Shown: positions 19,940-33,700 of the stretch, one piece after another
Position numbering within the stretch: the first letter of the stretch is position 1
How the letters are laid out: each line of letters opens with the position of its first letter
Assembly: GCA_948146395.1 (NCBI GenBank)
Contig: OX411551.1
Span: 47,262,854 to 47,326,853, forward strand
Origin: Fragum whitleyi
Taxonomy: Eukaryota > Mollusca > Bivalvia > Cardiida > Cardiidae
Length of the DNA stretch: 64,000 nucleotides
Reading direction: 5' to 3'
Made by a program: the position numbers and the translations under genes
The notes under the pieces: model-generated
Database searches by the model: none
Told to the model about the DNA's origin: nothing
Seen by the model: the letters and a program-made list of their open reading frames with translations, nothing else

Positions 19940-20920
19940 AGGTTTCATATACTTTCCCGTTAGGATTTGACCCTGACCTTGACCAAGAGCCTCGTCTTAG
20001 TTATCTACTGAAGGGTCTTGTCACAAGTAAAAAAACATATGAAATATGGAGGTCTCATCACTCACCAATGCAATATAATGACACATTTTAATGTTTTAAT
20101 TTTCCAACTTTGACCTCTAGAAAAGATCTTGACCTTGACTGATGACCTTGAACTAGGAACCAACAGAAATGTCTTATCACAAGCAATGTGTGTGTAAAAT
20201 ATGAAAATTAAATCTCATTCCAATTAAAAGTTAAGGCCAATTTAGAGTTTTTATGGTGGACATTATTTACCTTGACAATTTGACCTTGAATTTGACCGAG
20301 AGCCATGTCATAATTATCTACTGAAAGGTCTTGTCAAAAGTATTAACATATGAAATATGATGGTTATATTATTTATCATTTATTTACCGTTATTATTTAT
20401 TATTTACAATTGCAAAGTTATTGCCGATTTAGAGTTTTTATGACGGGAATTATTGATCTTGACAATTTGACCTTGAAATTGATCAAAAATCTTGTCTTAT
20501 ATATCTACTGAAAGACCTTGACCTTATCTGATGACCTTAAACTTGGTACCAACAGAAAAGTCTTATCACAAGCAAAGCACGTGCGAAATATCTCATTCCA
20601 ATTATAAGTTATGGCCAAGTTTGAGTTTTTATGATGGAAATTATTGACCTTGACAATTTCAATCTGACGTTGGGCGAGATTTATGCTTTAGTAATAAGTA
20701 GTAACAAGTCATAAGAATTTGAAATATAGAGGCTATATTACTTACCATTGCAAAACTATGGCAAATTTAAAAGTTTTGATTCTCTAAGTTCTTATCTTGG
20801 CACTTGACCTTGACTTTTGACCTTGAAACCAGTACCAACAACAAGCAATGCACATGTGAAATATAAAGACTATATCTGTAACCAATCAAAAGTAATGGCC
20901 AATATAAGTTTTTGCAGGAT
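19940..20920. repeat. TGACCTTGACC-rich tandem array
   Basis: Diverged units of about 150-190 bp contain 'caaccttgaccttgac', 'gtcttatcacaagcaa', 'tgtgaaatatga' and 'ttatggccaatttagagttttta'. Many TGACCTT/AAGGTCA-type hexamers occur in each unit. It lies upstream of gene B. Confidence 0.7.
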
Positions 20921-21574
20921 AAAAAGAGAGCTTTTGTAAGCTAATATTATCATTTTTGATTTAGTCTTAGAAAATATGAGTTACATTACAATACAAATTA
21001 ATCGAAAAATGGGGGATTTCTCGGAAAACGCAAAATCTGCCGTATAAAGTATTATATGTAAATGAGAGTTCGGTCACGTGACATACGCCCGCACGAATGA
21101 GCGGTAATGAACTCTATTCAAAGTTGAGTCCGAAACATAGCGGGTCGAAAATATTCATCGTATTAGGCATATTTTCAAATCAATGCGTCATTATCATTTG
21201 CATTACCGAATATCGGCATGACAAATTCAAGCTTATCTTTGAGAATTAAAGACTAGTTTTTGTGTACATAGCCGTTTAAGATCATTTTTTTACGTTTCGG
21301 AAATGTTCACGAACACAGACTGGGACTTTAATTGTTATAATAAAAAATCCACGATACGCCAAAATGAAAGATAAATTCATATTAACTTATACCTTTAACA
21401 CAATCATCTTACTTTCTAACTGATATATTGATAACAGAGATCTATAATTCATAGAAGTTAAAAGTTTTTTAAATGGCAAAATATAGATTTTCTATCTATG
21501 AGAAAAGGAATACACTATAATAGAAGTGGTTCATAGAACCATTTTGAAATTTGTTATACACTTTCTGCAGTAAA
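20921..21574. other. Upstream region of gene B
   Basis: No TATA box or initiator can be defended. A credible splice acceptor (CTTTCTGCAG, AG at 21569-21570) lies four bases before the ATG, so the 5' UTR may include an upstream non-coding exon. Confidence 0.35.
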
Positions 21575-21772
21575 ATGATTTTATTGTGGGTTTCTTTCAC
21601 GACTGTATTGATCTTTATGCCTACTTTAAACCTCGGTGCTATCGAAAGTTTTTCGATCAGTATATGTAGAAAAGGAAAATACGACTTAATTTATGACAAA
21701 ACATCCTTTGTGCAATGCGTGGAAAAATGTCGATCAAAGAACGCATGCTTTGGAGTTAGTGTCTTTCTTGCG
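21575..21772 (+). CDS. Gene B exon 1: signal peptide and start of PAN-like module
   Basis: This exon is 66 codons, to donor GTAAGG. It starts at ATG 21575; an upstream in-frame TTG at 21551 is not needed. The hydrophobic leader reads MILLWVSFTTVLIFMPTLNL. The mature start includes ICRKGKYDLIY and VQCVEKCRSKNACFGVSV. The C-x3-C-x5-C-x-G pattern is typical of PAN/apple domains. It aligns with gene C exon 1 (CVEKCR...AC.GVSV). Confidence 0.88.
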
Positions 21773-24700
21773 GTAAGGTTGTTTTATTTATTAATTGAGC
21801 CCGTGTGTGACCTTTCCAACAATTTCAATAATGCGCCAAGCAATGACCCTAGTCAGCCTGTGCATCCACGCAGTCTGACCATAGTCTTCACTATGCGCTT
21901 TGTAAATAGATGAGGTCTCAAACTGTCTTAGAAATATAGACAATAGAGGATATTGAATGAGTGGTCATGGAATACCGAATTTATTAAACGATTTTTCTTT
22001 TTCTGTTTTATGTAACGAGTGTAATACATTCTGTATCTTATGAGCACAAATTTTATATTCTCCTTATAATATGACCCGAAATTTTGCGAAAAATCGTCAA
22101 ATCCCTTAATATACATCATTTCAATTGTCCGCGAAACTTTTAATGCCGTTTAAAACTGACGTAACAATATATGCATAATGGCGCCATTTTCGCGGTAACA
22201 AAATAGCGTTACTCTTCGCTCTGGGCTCATTTGCATTGTTATTCCACTAGTGTACATGCAATAGCACTCGTGTAATATCAAAAATATTCAACGGGGTTAT
22301 TTCACTCCCGTGACGTAGGTCTTGCTACAAATCTTCTTATTGGACTATGTTGCTGTCTACAATGTCCAACGACTGCATCTTTCCCTTTGTCAAACTGTTG
22401 GAAATGTTACACATGTGCTAAATTTTCCTTACCTAATTCAAGAACCCCGATCCCATATAAATCTATTTATTTGCAAATTCAGAGAAAACATTTGCATGTG
22501 TGACTTTCCTTCGGGTTGGTTACCCTGCAATCAACTGTGCTTTCTTTAGGATAAAGATTTTAGAAGATCTTAAGAATTATAGGCAGGATTTACTTCGATT
22601 CATTTCAACCGCAGTTCGCCGAATTTCAATGAGTTATGCGGGATGTACCGATTAGAAATGTTAAGATTCATAAGATAGACTAATGTACACACCCTGCTCA
22701 AGATTGATTTTATTCGAGTCGTGTTGCACTCTGAATTTGACAGTTATTTAGTTGAAAAGAAAACTTGCAGGGAATATTCAAAGAAAATTCTTCTCTGAAA
22801 TCTGTCTCACCTGAAGTCATAGGCAAGCATGCTCATGATATCCACGAGGTAAATGAAATTCAGGTAAGGGGTAAAGGACCTTCATGGTATTCTTATATAT
22901 TGATCGAAATGATGAATTTTGAATTTCAGCATTAATTTTTTTGCCGCTCACAAACCATGTTTTATTTTTATTTCACAGGCTAACATTTGTCGGTTACACA
23001 TTGTTCTTGAAATCAACAATGCACAAGAGGTTTGTGTTGGTTATGTTCATTCACTGAAGACAAACTGGCCACAGGTGAGCTGAAACATTATAGATCTAGA
23101 CCTGACATACAACAGAGATACATTATTATAATCCAAATAAATTTATAGTATCTGAGAAAGGAATCGAAGGAAGACCATTGAGATACCCTATCAAATGTGC
23201 TTATCCGCGCAGTGTTTGTTATGAAATCGAGATAACTAGTACTTTGACATAACTATTTTCATTAAAATACCTGAACTAATAAGAAAATAGTCGATTCAAT
23301 GCGTACCATTCGTTTCATCTAACTTCGATAGCGAGACGACGTTACATAAGATATAGCGTACTCACAATAGTTCAGTGTATATGTATAATAATTACCGATC
23401 GAATAAGTTAAAGTGGACTTTCAACACCATTATTATTTAGCCAAGTTGAACCTTAAATGCAACCGATAAAACATGTTCGTTACGTTTATCACCTGCTAAT
23501 TACCACGGATGTTTCAGGAAATAACCATTTAAAGCAGTGTTAACACCATGTCGTTTTCGATAAGACGTACGAATTCGAGATAGAGTAAGACGGTTACAAT
23601 GTAACACGCTTCATCTAAACCATACAGCCTAGTACAATTTAATGTAAATCTTTGCAACATTTATATTTCTTAATCAGCATTTCATTTTCGCAAACCTTGA
23701 TGTCTGTTTGGAATCTCAAAAAAGAAAAATAGGATTTTATACATTAAAATTCATTAAGTCCATTGAAGCTCACTTGGGATATTTATATAGTTTCTCTACA
23801 TCCATTAGCCGTAGTAAGTTACTGCATATTTCATAAACCTTCATGAAGTTTCATCCCAGGTGTGCAAATTGTTGATGCTGAGAGAAGATATATATAGTTG
23901 AACAACCCACGCTGAAAAAGTCTGTAAAAAATTCTTTCCATAAAAGAATATAACCTCTCGGATGATTTTATCATGCAATGCACAAGCAGTTCAAAACCGC
24001 CCTAATTCGCTCTATTGGTATTCCTTATGTCCCTCACTCAAGTCATTCAAAACGCCCATAAACCGCTAGAAATGCCCTTTATGGCTGGAAATGCTCCACA
24101 ACTTTACCCAAATAAATCAAACCATTCCTTTATTCTGACTGGTGTGGATTTGAAAATGTCAGATGAGACTGCGAATTCATACATCCAAATCTATTTCATA
24201 GAAAATAAATGTAGATTTTTTTAAAAAGCGAGAAAATGAAATAAATACGCTATTTTTGTTCCTTTAAAACAAAATTAGCAATAATGAGTAACTTCACTTT
24301 CATTGCACTTTAAAAACTGACCTATTTCATACACCTAATTTCATTCTGAAAAAAAGAAAAAGAAAAAAAGAGGAAAAAATACTTATGGTTTTTCACTTTT
24401 CTTCATTTGATGCACAGGTGACACAAGTGACATTAAATAAAATGCATATATATTTTTGTTCTGATAGTCAACTTTATGTCTCGTTTTTATCTGTTTACTG
24501 ATGACTCGTTTTATAAACTTGGAATTCAATGATTATTCATTCAATATCCTTTAAATCTCTTGTTGGTTCCTGTTTGATCCAATTACTTTTGCTCTTTTGT
24601 CAAGACGGGGAGACAATTTCGAAAACACCTGCTGCGCTGCGTATCTCTGAATTACTCAACTTGGGTTTATGAAACTACAGTGTTATAATCAGATGTGATT

Positions 24701-27700
24701 GTGTCGTTTCCCTGTGATCTTTGAAGACCCAGATTCCGAAAAATTGTTATCTTTTCCGAGAAAATAGTATTTACCACTCACACAAGGCTACGGTTATCAA
24801 CCCCTTAGTGGGATAAAAATTGCCTGAAAGGTTGAGGGTACCGCACTCGATACCATTTTGAATGATAGTCCGACGCGCTACTACTGCTATTCCTTAGATT
24901 AAGATAAGTTATAATGTTAAACAAGAATTTCAAACTGGAGTTCAAAGTTATAAAAGTATTGCGATCAAACTGTTGAATAATCCGTATTATGGTACAACTA
25001 TTCTGTCAATTCTTGACAAGTTCGTAGGTATTTAGGTCATCTTAGGCAATATGGATTTAATCGCGCGCAAGGCCATTAAAAACCTATTGCGTATTTTAAG
25101 AAGTATATTGAAATATTCTATTGGCACATTAACTGTATTTAAGCACTGGTCAGCCCTGATGAGCAGAAGTACTCTTTCATACAATTTTGAATTCTGTACT
25201 GGTATTATTACAACAACATTAATTCCTTCATGTCTCAAACGATTTTACTATAGGATGTACCTTTTACTGCTGTTGTAACTGATTCTCTATTGCTATTTTC
25301 TTTTGACGATCTAGAAAACTCTGGATGAATGTGGAGATAATCCATGTGGAGTGCGAGAGACTTGTATAGTATCTACAACTAGCGACATTTTGTGTGTGCA
25401 GAGCGGTAAGTGCATTGAAGGATAGATTAACCCTTTCCTGTTTTACAAAATTTTGGACCGGTCCGAATTCAAAGATTTTGCAGACGAAAATTTAAAGTGG
25501 ATTTAATTTGAAAAATAACCATTCTGTAGGGTAGAAAATAGTGTGGCAAAGAAGAAACTGCTTGTCAGAAGCAATTTCTTCTTTTTTCACAATGTTTTCT
25601 ATCATAAAATCACAAGCACGTAAAAAGCAGGGATTAAACAGCAAAGGGTTAAACCGGCCGTGCATGGGGGCCATATTTTTTTAGAAAGACACTATCATTA
25701 TAATTTTATATATTTTCGATGGAAGATTTACAAATTATTTACTGTAGATAATTTTCCTGTGTTTAATAAAGTCCAACATAAATAATCATGGACATTTGCA
25801 CATGCAATGACCCAACTTCGTGGCTATTTTCATGGTAAGTTTATCTTACGGAGAACACCGAAGAAAGATAAGATGTCCCTTGTTAATATTGATGACCTAT
25901 TAGTAACTTTTAAGTGGTGTGACGTGAAATCTATTTACTTTTTTAAATTCCCGTGCCTTTAAATGCCCGTGCCTATGTTCGAAATGGATGAAACCACCTT
26001 AAGAACAGGAAAGCAAAGCGCCTCAAAACCCTGGAAAACAATTTCCTTCTTTCCGGTCATGAACGGTGTACTTTGCTTGGGGCGCTTGCGATAAGCGACT
26101 AGCAACGTCTCCTAGTGACTAGCATAGCAAACAAAAATGGCGGATAGATTGATCATTATCATTTTTTTCGAAAATCACGTGAATTTGGCTTTGTTTGAAT
26201 TTTTTTAATTCATCAGAATTTCCGAATCAATGAAAAATATTTTTTTCTACTTCATTTTATGAATCTAAAAATGCTTTCTCGTTGAAGTTGATGGAGATAG
26301 CTTTCAATCGGATCACTTTTGATGCCTAGCGACCGGTAATTTTGGAAAGTACCTGCGGTGCGTTCATGATAGACTGCTCGCTATAAATCTATTCGCGTCG
26401 AGCGCTTTTTTATTCTGAACACAAGGCAGGTTTAAACAACACGTTAAAATAGTTATAGTTAATCTTACAAACGTAAGGTAATGCTCGGGTTGAATTTTGT
26501 GTAAATTTTCAATTCCTATGTCTTTATAAATATACCCCATTAACCTATGTCCTACGTCAGAGCATACTTTTGAAAATATACATGTACACCGGAAACTTTC
26601 ATATGTGAAACTTTTATGGCGTACGAGTTAACGATTTGCAGAATCAAATAACAATCATTAAAGTCATTATTGAAATAACGACACGGGTAATTATGGTTCA
26701 CTTTCTTTTTTCCAGAATGCGACACTGTCGCAAACATTAGATATGGAGAGATTTATGGTTCAAACAACCTTAAGGTCGGATCTAAGGTTCTGTACAAGTG
26801 TGACCGACAGATTAACAACGTCAACAATGACGTCATCAGAAAATGTCTATCTAATGGCCAATGGAGTGGCAGTTTACCAGTGTGTCCGTCTACAGGTAAT
26901 TTTATGTACATATTATAATTTTTTAATAACTTGGAATTTATTTCAACGATAATCTTTTGAGAGTAAAATAATTCTAGGGCGAGGTAATTCCGGGAAATAA
27001 TAAAAAATGAGCCTGTGTGTGATATTTCCAACAATTTCAATTGTGCGCAAAATAATGACTTGCCAGTCTTTGTTTTCGCACAGTCTGACCAGAATCTTTA
27101 CTATGCGATTTGTAGATAGATAAGGTCTTAAAGTATCAGTATAAGTTAAACAATCCCCTAATTAGCAACTGTCTGGACTGCTTTATGTATGCACCTCACA
27201 CAGATGTCAAATTGAAGGAATTGTCACACACAGGCTCAAATAATATTAACCCGTCCTGTAAAGGCAAAGACTTCCGAGGTGAGTAAGCCTTCATTGTGCT
27301 CAAATCAACACATACAATGCCAAGTCTTTTTGAAATATCGAGCTTCTCCCCATATTGGATACATAACATGGTTTATTTAGTATTAATTTACTGATTATAA
27401 AATTACATTGATGTGTTTCATGCCCCTGTCCCTTTAATTTGAGGTGAATTTCCTCTAAACAATTGTTTAGAGGAAATTCACATTAAATCATAGAAGTCTA
27501 AAAACATTCTTAAAATGTAGGCATTTGAAGTGTCTGTTTTTTTTAATAAAAAATTAAGTGGTACTACCATTATGGAATTCGCTTTATTTATTGGACATGC
27601 ATGTACAGTAGTTCAGAGATATTGATACCGAAACACATCCTCTATCACATTCCCCTGCTTTAGGTTTGTTTTAATGACTTGATAATGACTTCTGTCGTTG

Positions 27701-30700
27701 AAAAGAATGATAGACTTTGATCAAGTCTCGAACAACATTTGCCCGCTATACTATTAGAATGTGCTTCTAACGGTAAATAATTCATTATTATGTTTAAAAA
27801 TGACCACATTTGTAATATTTTACTATCAACATTTTTGCCACAGTATGCCATGTTAAATAAAGTCGGCGACTAATCGGTAATTCCGCTGATTCAATATTGT
27901 TTTTTTTCTTAAGTCGGCAACGCGTTGGTGAGTTTCAAATTCGAGTTAACACAAGCCCTGCGCTCAGGACCACAGACTGTGCAAGGACCACAAACTGTGC
28001 AAGCAGTTTTCCATTTAAATACCTATTTGAACGAGCATTTGCGTTCAAAGCGGGGTGTACTTGGTATACTGTTTGAACTTTTTTGTCATCCTGAACCCAG
28101 GGCTGTGGACCAGTCGGCGACGTCTTTTAGATTTATGGTCGAAGATATTTGATCGACGACTAAGCTTTGGCGATCGACCGTGCTCCGGCCTATAACGTAC
28201 ATATCGCAGACGTAGTTTTATCATAATTGACATCTCTCACTTCCTTTAGTCGTATCGCCGACCAGTCGAGGAAATCTCCCCGGCGTATCGCCATCATGCT
28301 TCGTCAACCGACCATGCAATTTCTATCTGGTCACTGGCCAAAATAATAAGGCATCGTCACTTCTGAGGTTTTATGTGACTATAAAATAAATATTTTTGGT
28401 GTGAATGGGTTTCACGCCGCTTTCAACAATCTTTCAGTTACAGTTAGTTACAACGTGAAATTGACAATCCGATCAAAACCATTCTAGATCGGTCACTCTG
28501 CGCTCCATTCATTCATTCCAAACACTCACTCAAATCGATCAAAAACGCTCCAAAATCACCTGAAACGTATCGTAATCAATTAAGACGATCAATAGTTTTT
28601 AATTTAAAATCGATTTAAATCGATCAAATTATTCTACGATTTTATTGGCTGATGTGGATTTTAAAGTGTCTTATTGGTCCATGAAGACACAACAATGGTA
28701 AAGTACGTATATTTTTAAAGGGAGGTAATACACATCGCAAATTTTGTTCATCTTGAACAAAATTAGCGATGTTGGATTACCTTCCTTTAATTTCACTCAA
28801 AACTCCCTCCACACACTCATTCAATTTCATTCCATAACCATTCCAAAATCATTCATCTCGTCAATTTCGCGATGTTGGTAACTGTACACCGCGTAGGCTG
28901 GAGCGCCTATCAATAGATTGCTGGTATCAGGCGATCGAAGCCTCGTAATTACAGCCCCAATGGAGCTGTGTTGTCGGGGCTTTGGTCAACCCAGACAATA
29001 CATCATATCTATGACCAGCGTCTTTGGAACAGGGAACAGTACTAAAGTAGAGGGCTTAATCATGTTGTTAATTGCTTATTATCATAAATGTCCACAACCT
29101 ATTGTAGGACAGAAACGGAATTAAGAGTACATGTCCAATATTTATTTAAACATTTCATATTGATTACAACCTGTCTCATTGTTATTGTGTTTTGTTAATG
29201 CAGATAGTGTAGAATGAGATCAACCTGCACAAACGTGCAGTCTGATATCCAATTAGACGATCTGCATATAATTAATCATTAATCATTAATTAACACACTT
29301 TGAAAGATGGACTGGTTTAAATATCTCAAAACTTTGCTTTTTTGCTATTTGCCCGAATGGTAAATTGAAACTAAGCTAGATAAGAGTATATAGGCATTAT
29401 GATCACTCATGCTGAAATGGGTTTATTTTGTTGACTTTGCTTGTTTTTATGATGTTATATTGTATCCATTGTATTTAAACAAGACTAAATATTTGTCAAT
29501 ATTGCTAATTATTGCTCACTGTTGCTATTTGTACACATTTTGCCACATGGATCGATGACCTTCTGGAATGTTATTAAAAAAACTTGAAACTTGAAAACTT
29601 GGTATTTCTCACACCTGCTCTAGATCTACCATTAATGCTTTCCTGGCCTCCAGCTACTATCCCACATAATTATACGATTATTGACCCATTGGTGGGAGAC
29701 AAATATACTGAAAGGATGGGTGCCACCGTTGGGAACCGAACCCGGGCTTTAAAAAATATGATTTTATCCTGATACTCCCGGTGCCCGTCGGACATTACTT
29801 TTTTACTTATCGGCCGAAGAAAAATTGAAATTGCCGTGACGGCGCTGATATTATATGATTTTAGCATAAGCTACACAGTAATGTTTCAGAGCATTATTAT
29901 ATTTTTAAAAGAATGTGCGACATTACCCAGTATTCAAAATGGAATAGTACAGGGGGTCGAACAACGGTCCATCGGCTCAGAAGTCCAATACGTGTGTATA
30001 GATACTTTCAAAGTAAAACGAGGAAACGAAAGGAGAACATGTCTACCTGATCTATCATGGAGTGGAATTCAACCAACTTGTCTTCAATACGGTAAATACA
30101 GCCTGAAATTCTACTCTATCAAAATTGTTCCAAAACCGCTCGACCAGTGCCTCATTCAATGTAGTCTCAACACTCACTCAAATAATTCAAAAACGTTCCG
30201 AAATCGTTTAAAAAATCTTTCAAAACAATCACCATTTCATTCAATTCAACTAAATCACTAGATGAACTAATTGGCTAGTGCGGGTTTATATTATCCGATC
30301 GGTCCAGGTTGCAAGACAAACGGAAAAGTATGTATACTGTTTTAAATGCATTTGGTTAAATAACAATTCTACGTTATTTCAGTAAACAATTGCATGACAT
30401 TGACAAGGAGAATGATTTTGGAATGGAATTAAAGTGATATGGAATAAGAGAGTTTTGAGTGAAAATAAAGGGAGGAAGACCAATATCGCCGATTTAGATC
30501 AGAATGAACAAAATAAGCGATATTTATTACCCCGCCCCTTTTTTAAATGAAATAAGCTTTGAGGTCCTATAAAAAGCTTTCTATTTCTTCAAGAACCAAT
30601 CAGACACTCATAATTTCAATTAGGTCAGTGAAATCGCGATTTTTTTAGCTAGATTTATTTTGGATGAAGTTATTGATCTTATCTATTTAGTTTTATTTTG

Positions 30701-33700
30701 GAGTGTTTTGAAAGGTTTCAGTGAGTGTTTGGAATGAAGGAATGGACCGCTGAGTGAGTGAATTAGAATGGTTTAGATTGAGATGAATGTCAATTTCACG
30801 ATGCTATAAATTATATGCTATAACCCCATATGGGTATACTCACAGGCAATAAAGGCACCATTTTAGACATGAATTTTACCAATCCAAAATACTAAATTAG
30901 TAATTGATCGTTTACTACAAAATAAGGTTAGAATAACCCCAGAAACGGTCGTAGGTTTTCGAACAAATGATTTAAGAATTATCAAATAATCGTTTATCTT
31001 ATATCTGCAAAGCAGGTTTGTAAACCCTTTCTGCCGTTCGACTTTTGGTTACAAGACCTCGAAATAAATACAAAATGCTGTCTATAACTTTTATGGAACG
31101 GTTGTCATACTTTAGACCGATGATTCGAGCGTAGACAAACGCTCATTATTTTTTATGTCTACACCGTTACGTCGACGTCTCTGATGGACAAATACAACAT
31201 GTCGTTCGGAGTTCAAGCCGCTCCAAAAGACGAGGTTGTTTACCATTCTTTGATTTTAATCAACATTGCATATGGTTCTTAGTAAATCCTATACCATACG
31301 TTAGATGAGATCACTTCGATGTTTTTTTGCGTAGACCAAACAAATGCGAAATTTTGTAATTTCATTCTCAAAGAAACAGTATTAATCTAATTAAAAACTG
31401 TTTTGAAATTTGTTTCAAAAGTAAAATTAAATGCGCAAGTCGAAAGGCCCTGTTAATAACCACCAAATAAAATGTGACGTCTTATGGTTGATGTTAAGAC
31501 ATGCAATGTATACATCATTCTTTGGGTGGTTGAAGTACGATTAAAAGGGAAGTACGATTAAAAGGGAGGTAATTAAAATCTTTATAGTTTCAGAACAGTT
31601 GGTGCAGATTGTTTGGGTGGTGCATTTTCATTGCGTTTGAGTGTATATTATCTCCATTTTGATTTAAGTCAAAACTCCCGCATCGCTTTCATTCAATTTC
31701 ACATGTTCAATTTCACGACGTTTCTACAGTAAGCAACATCGTGAAATTTACAAGGTGTATGATTTTTGAATAATTTAGGAAGAAATTGAATGCGTGTGTT
31801 GAGCGAGTTTTGAGTAATTTAAAGGAAGGTAATCTCTTATTCATGCTTCCCGGTTGGTTCCTTTTCACTCTGACGGGTCACACATGCATGTGCAGTTTTA
31901 ATTGTGTAAGCGCTTCGCAAGTCGATCACAAATGTGACCCGTCTCGCGAAATAGGGGCCATCTCGGAACTTATTAAGATGAATATTTGAAAAAGAAATTG
32001 GGTCAAGCATAGGTCAACCTGAGGTCGCATTTCAAAATTCCTTTTACTGAAAGGTAGATCGATCATTCTAGATACAGAAAATAAGCACAATTCGAAAAGT
32101 TTCGACCCTAGTCATTCTGCGCAGTTTGTGCGATACCCAGATGGTCCCTTTTCGCGTGACGGGTCACAAATACAAAGATCATGGAAAGTTCAGTGCTTAA
32201 TGGCTCAAACAAAATCTGAAATATGACAGAAATTCAACGTGAATTATGAACTTTTGTTATATGATCACTTTTGGGTAAATAGATGTGACGCGTCACATGC
32301 CAAGAGACCATCTGTGCGATGCGTAAAGTGTCGATTCTAATCAGGCTGCGCGGACTGCGTAGACTGACTAGGTCTAGGGGAACTAATTCATTTTCCGTAG
32401 GCGGCCATTATAACATTCCGATCATAGCTCAGTCCAAGAGTATGCAAAAGTGGCCCCTCAACGACATTTTTCCATGCTTTAAAGTAGCTATTTGACCGGG
32501 AAATTAGTTTAAAATGTTTATCGATTGTATTTCAACAACAGATTATAATCGGTGAAAAATATTCAAACAATTTTGAATTTCAATGATATTGACCAATCAG
32601 AGATCACCTTGAACATTTGGTAATATGGACCGGAGTTTTCCTAAAGATTCTTGACAGATTGCCGAAAATTGAATTAGTTCCCCTTAAACACTAGGAGCGA
32701 AACTGTTTGTACTTTGAAAATGTTCAGGTTCTATAAAAATGACCAAACTACTTTCAAATGAAAGAATTTTTGAAATATAAAATATGGTTTACCTGTACTC
32801 GAACCAATCTCTTTTTCAAATATTTATTCATTTATTCAGCGGAGTTCCCAGATGATTCCTTTTCGCTCGAGGGGTCACGGAATTCAAATAATTAATAGCT
32901 CCTTTCACTTAAAATTTGCGATTCAAACGTTTTAATCAAAACAGAAATTACAAGTTGAGATTTTTGGCAAAAATTAAACTGAAAATGAAGATGTGTCTTC
33001 ATTTTAATTGAAAATACTATGACGAAGAATTCACATCTTGCAAATAGCAACTAAAAATGGTTAACATAGGAAAATACAAGAACTAATACAAGAAATGCCA
33101 TGTTTTTTTTCAGAATTCAAACTACCATGGAATTCGGGTTCTCCTATTTACACTATCTTTGACTTGTTTGACAATGACATCAGTTTTGTGAATACAGACG
33201 TGATTTTGTTTGATTTGAAAGCCATCAAAGACGCCTCAATTCTGCTTCAACCTTACAGAGGCGCATTGACCTCGAACGTGATGGAGGTGGTTTTCGGTGG
33301 ATGGGGGAATGAACAATGCGTTATACGGAGAGGAATTCTATCATATTCTTTCTTGTCTGTCTACCGTGTAAGTACATTCAAAAACATCGGGGAATTTGAC
33401 CCTCATTCCGATCAAAACCATTTTAAAAGTCTCACTAAGCGCGCCACTTATGCATTCCAAACACCAACTCAAATCATTCAAAACGCTCCAAAATCACTTA
33501 CAAAATACTATCAACAGCTACATTCACTTAAAAAGATAGCTTGCCACATGTAAACCATCTCAGAATGGTAACCCTTTATTCCACCTCCCCCCCCCCCCCA
33601 AACCTAGATAAAAAAGAAAAACATAAAAAAACAAGATGTGTTTGTGATACACAAATGCCCCGTAACAGCATTTTTTTTTCAAATTGTTGACCTTGACAGA

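Noticed and set aside
33095..33113. ATG start just upstream of gene B exon 6 as an independent gene
   Set aside because: The acceptor TTTTTTTTCAG at 33113 and the exact phase match with exon 5 make this an internal exon; the upstream ATG is intronic.
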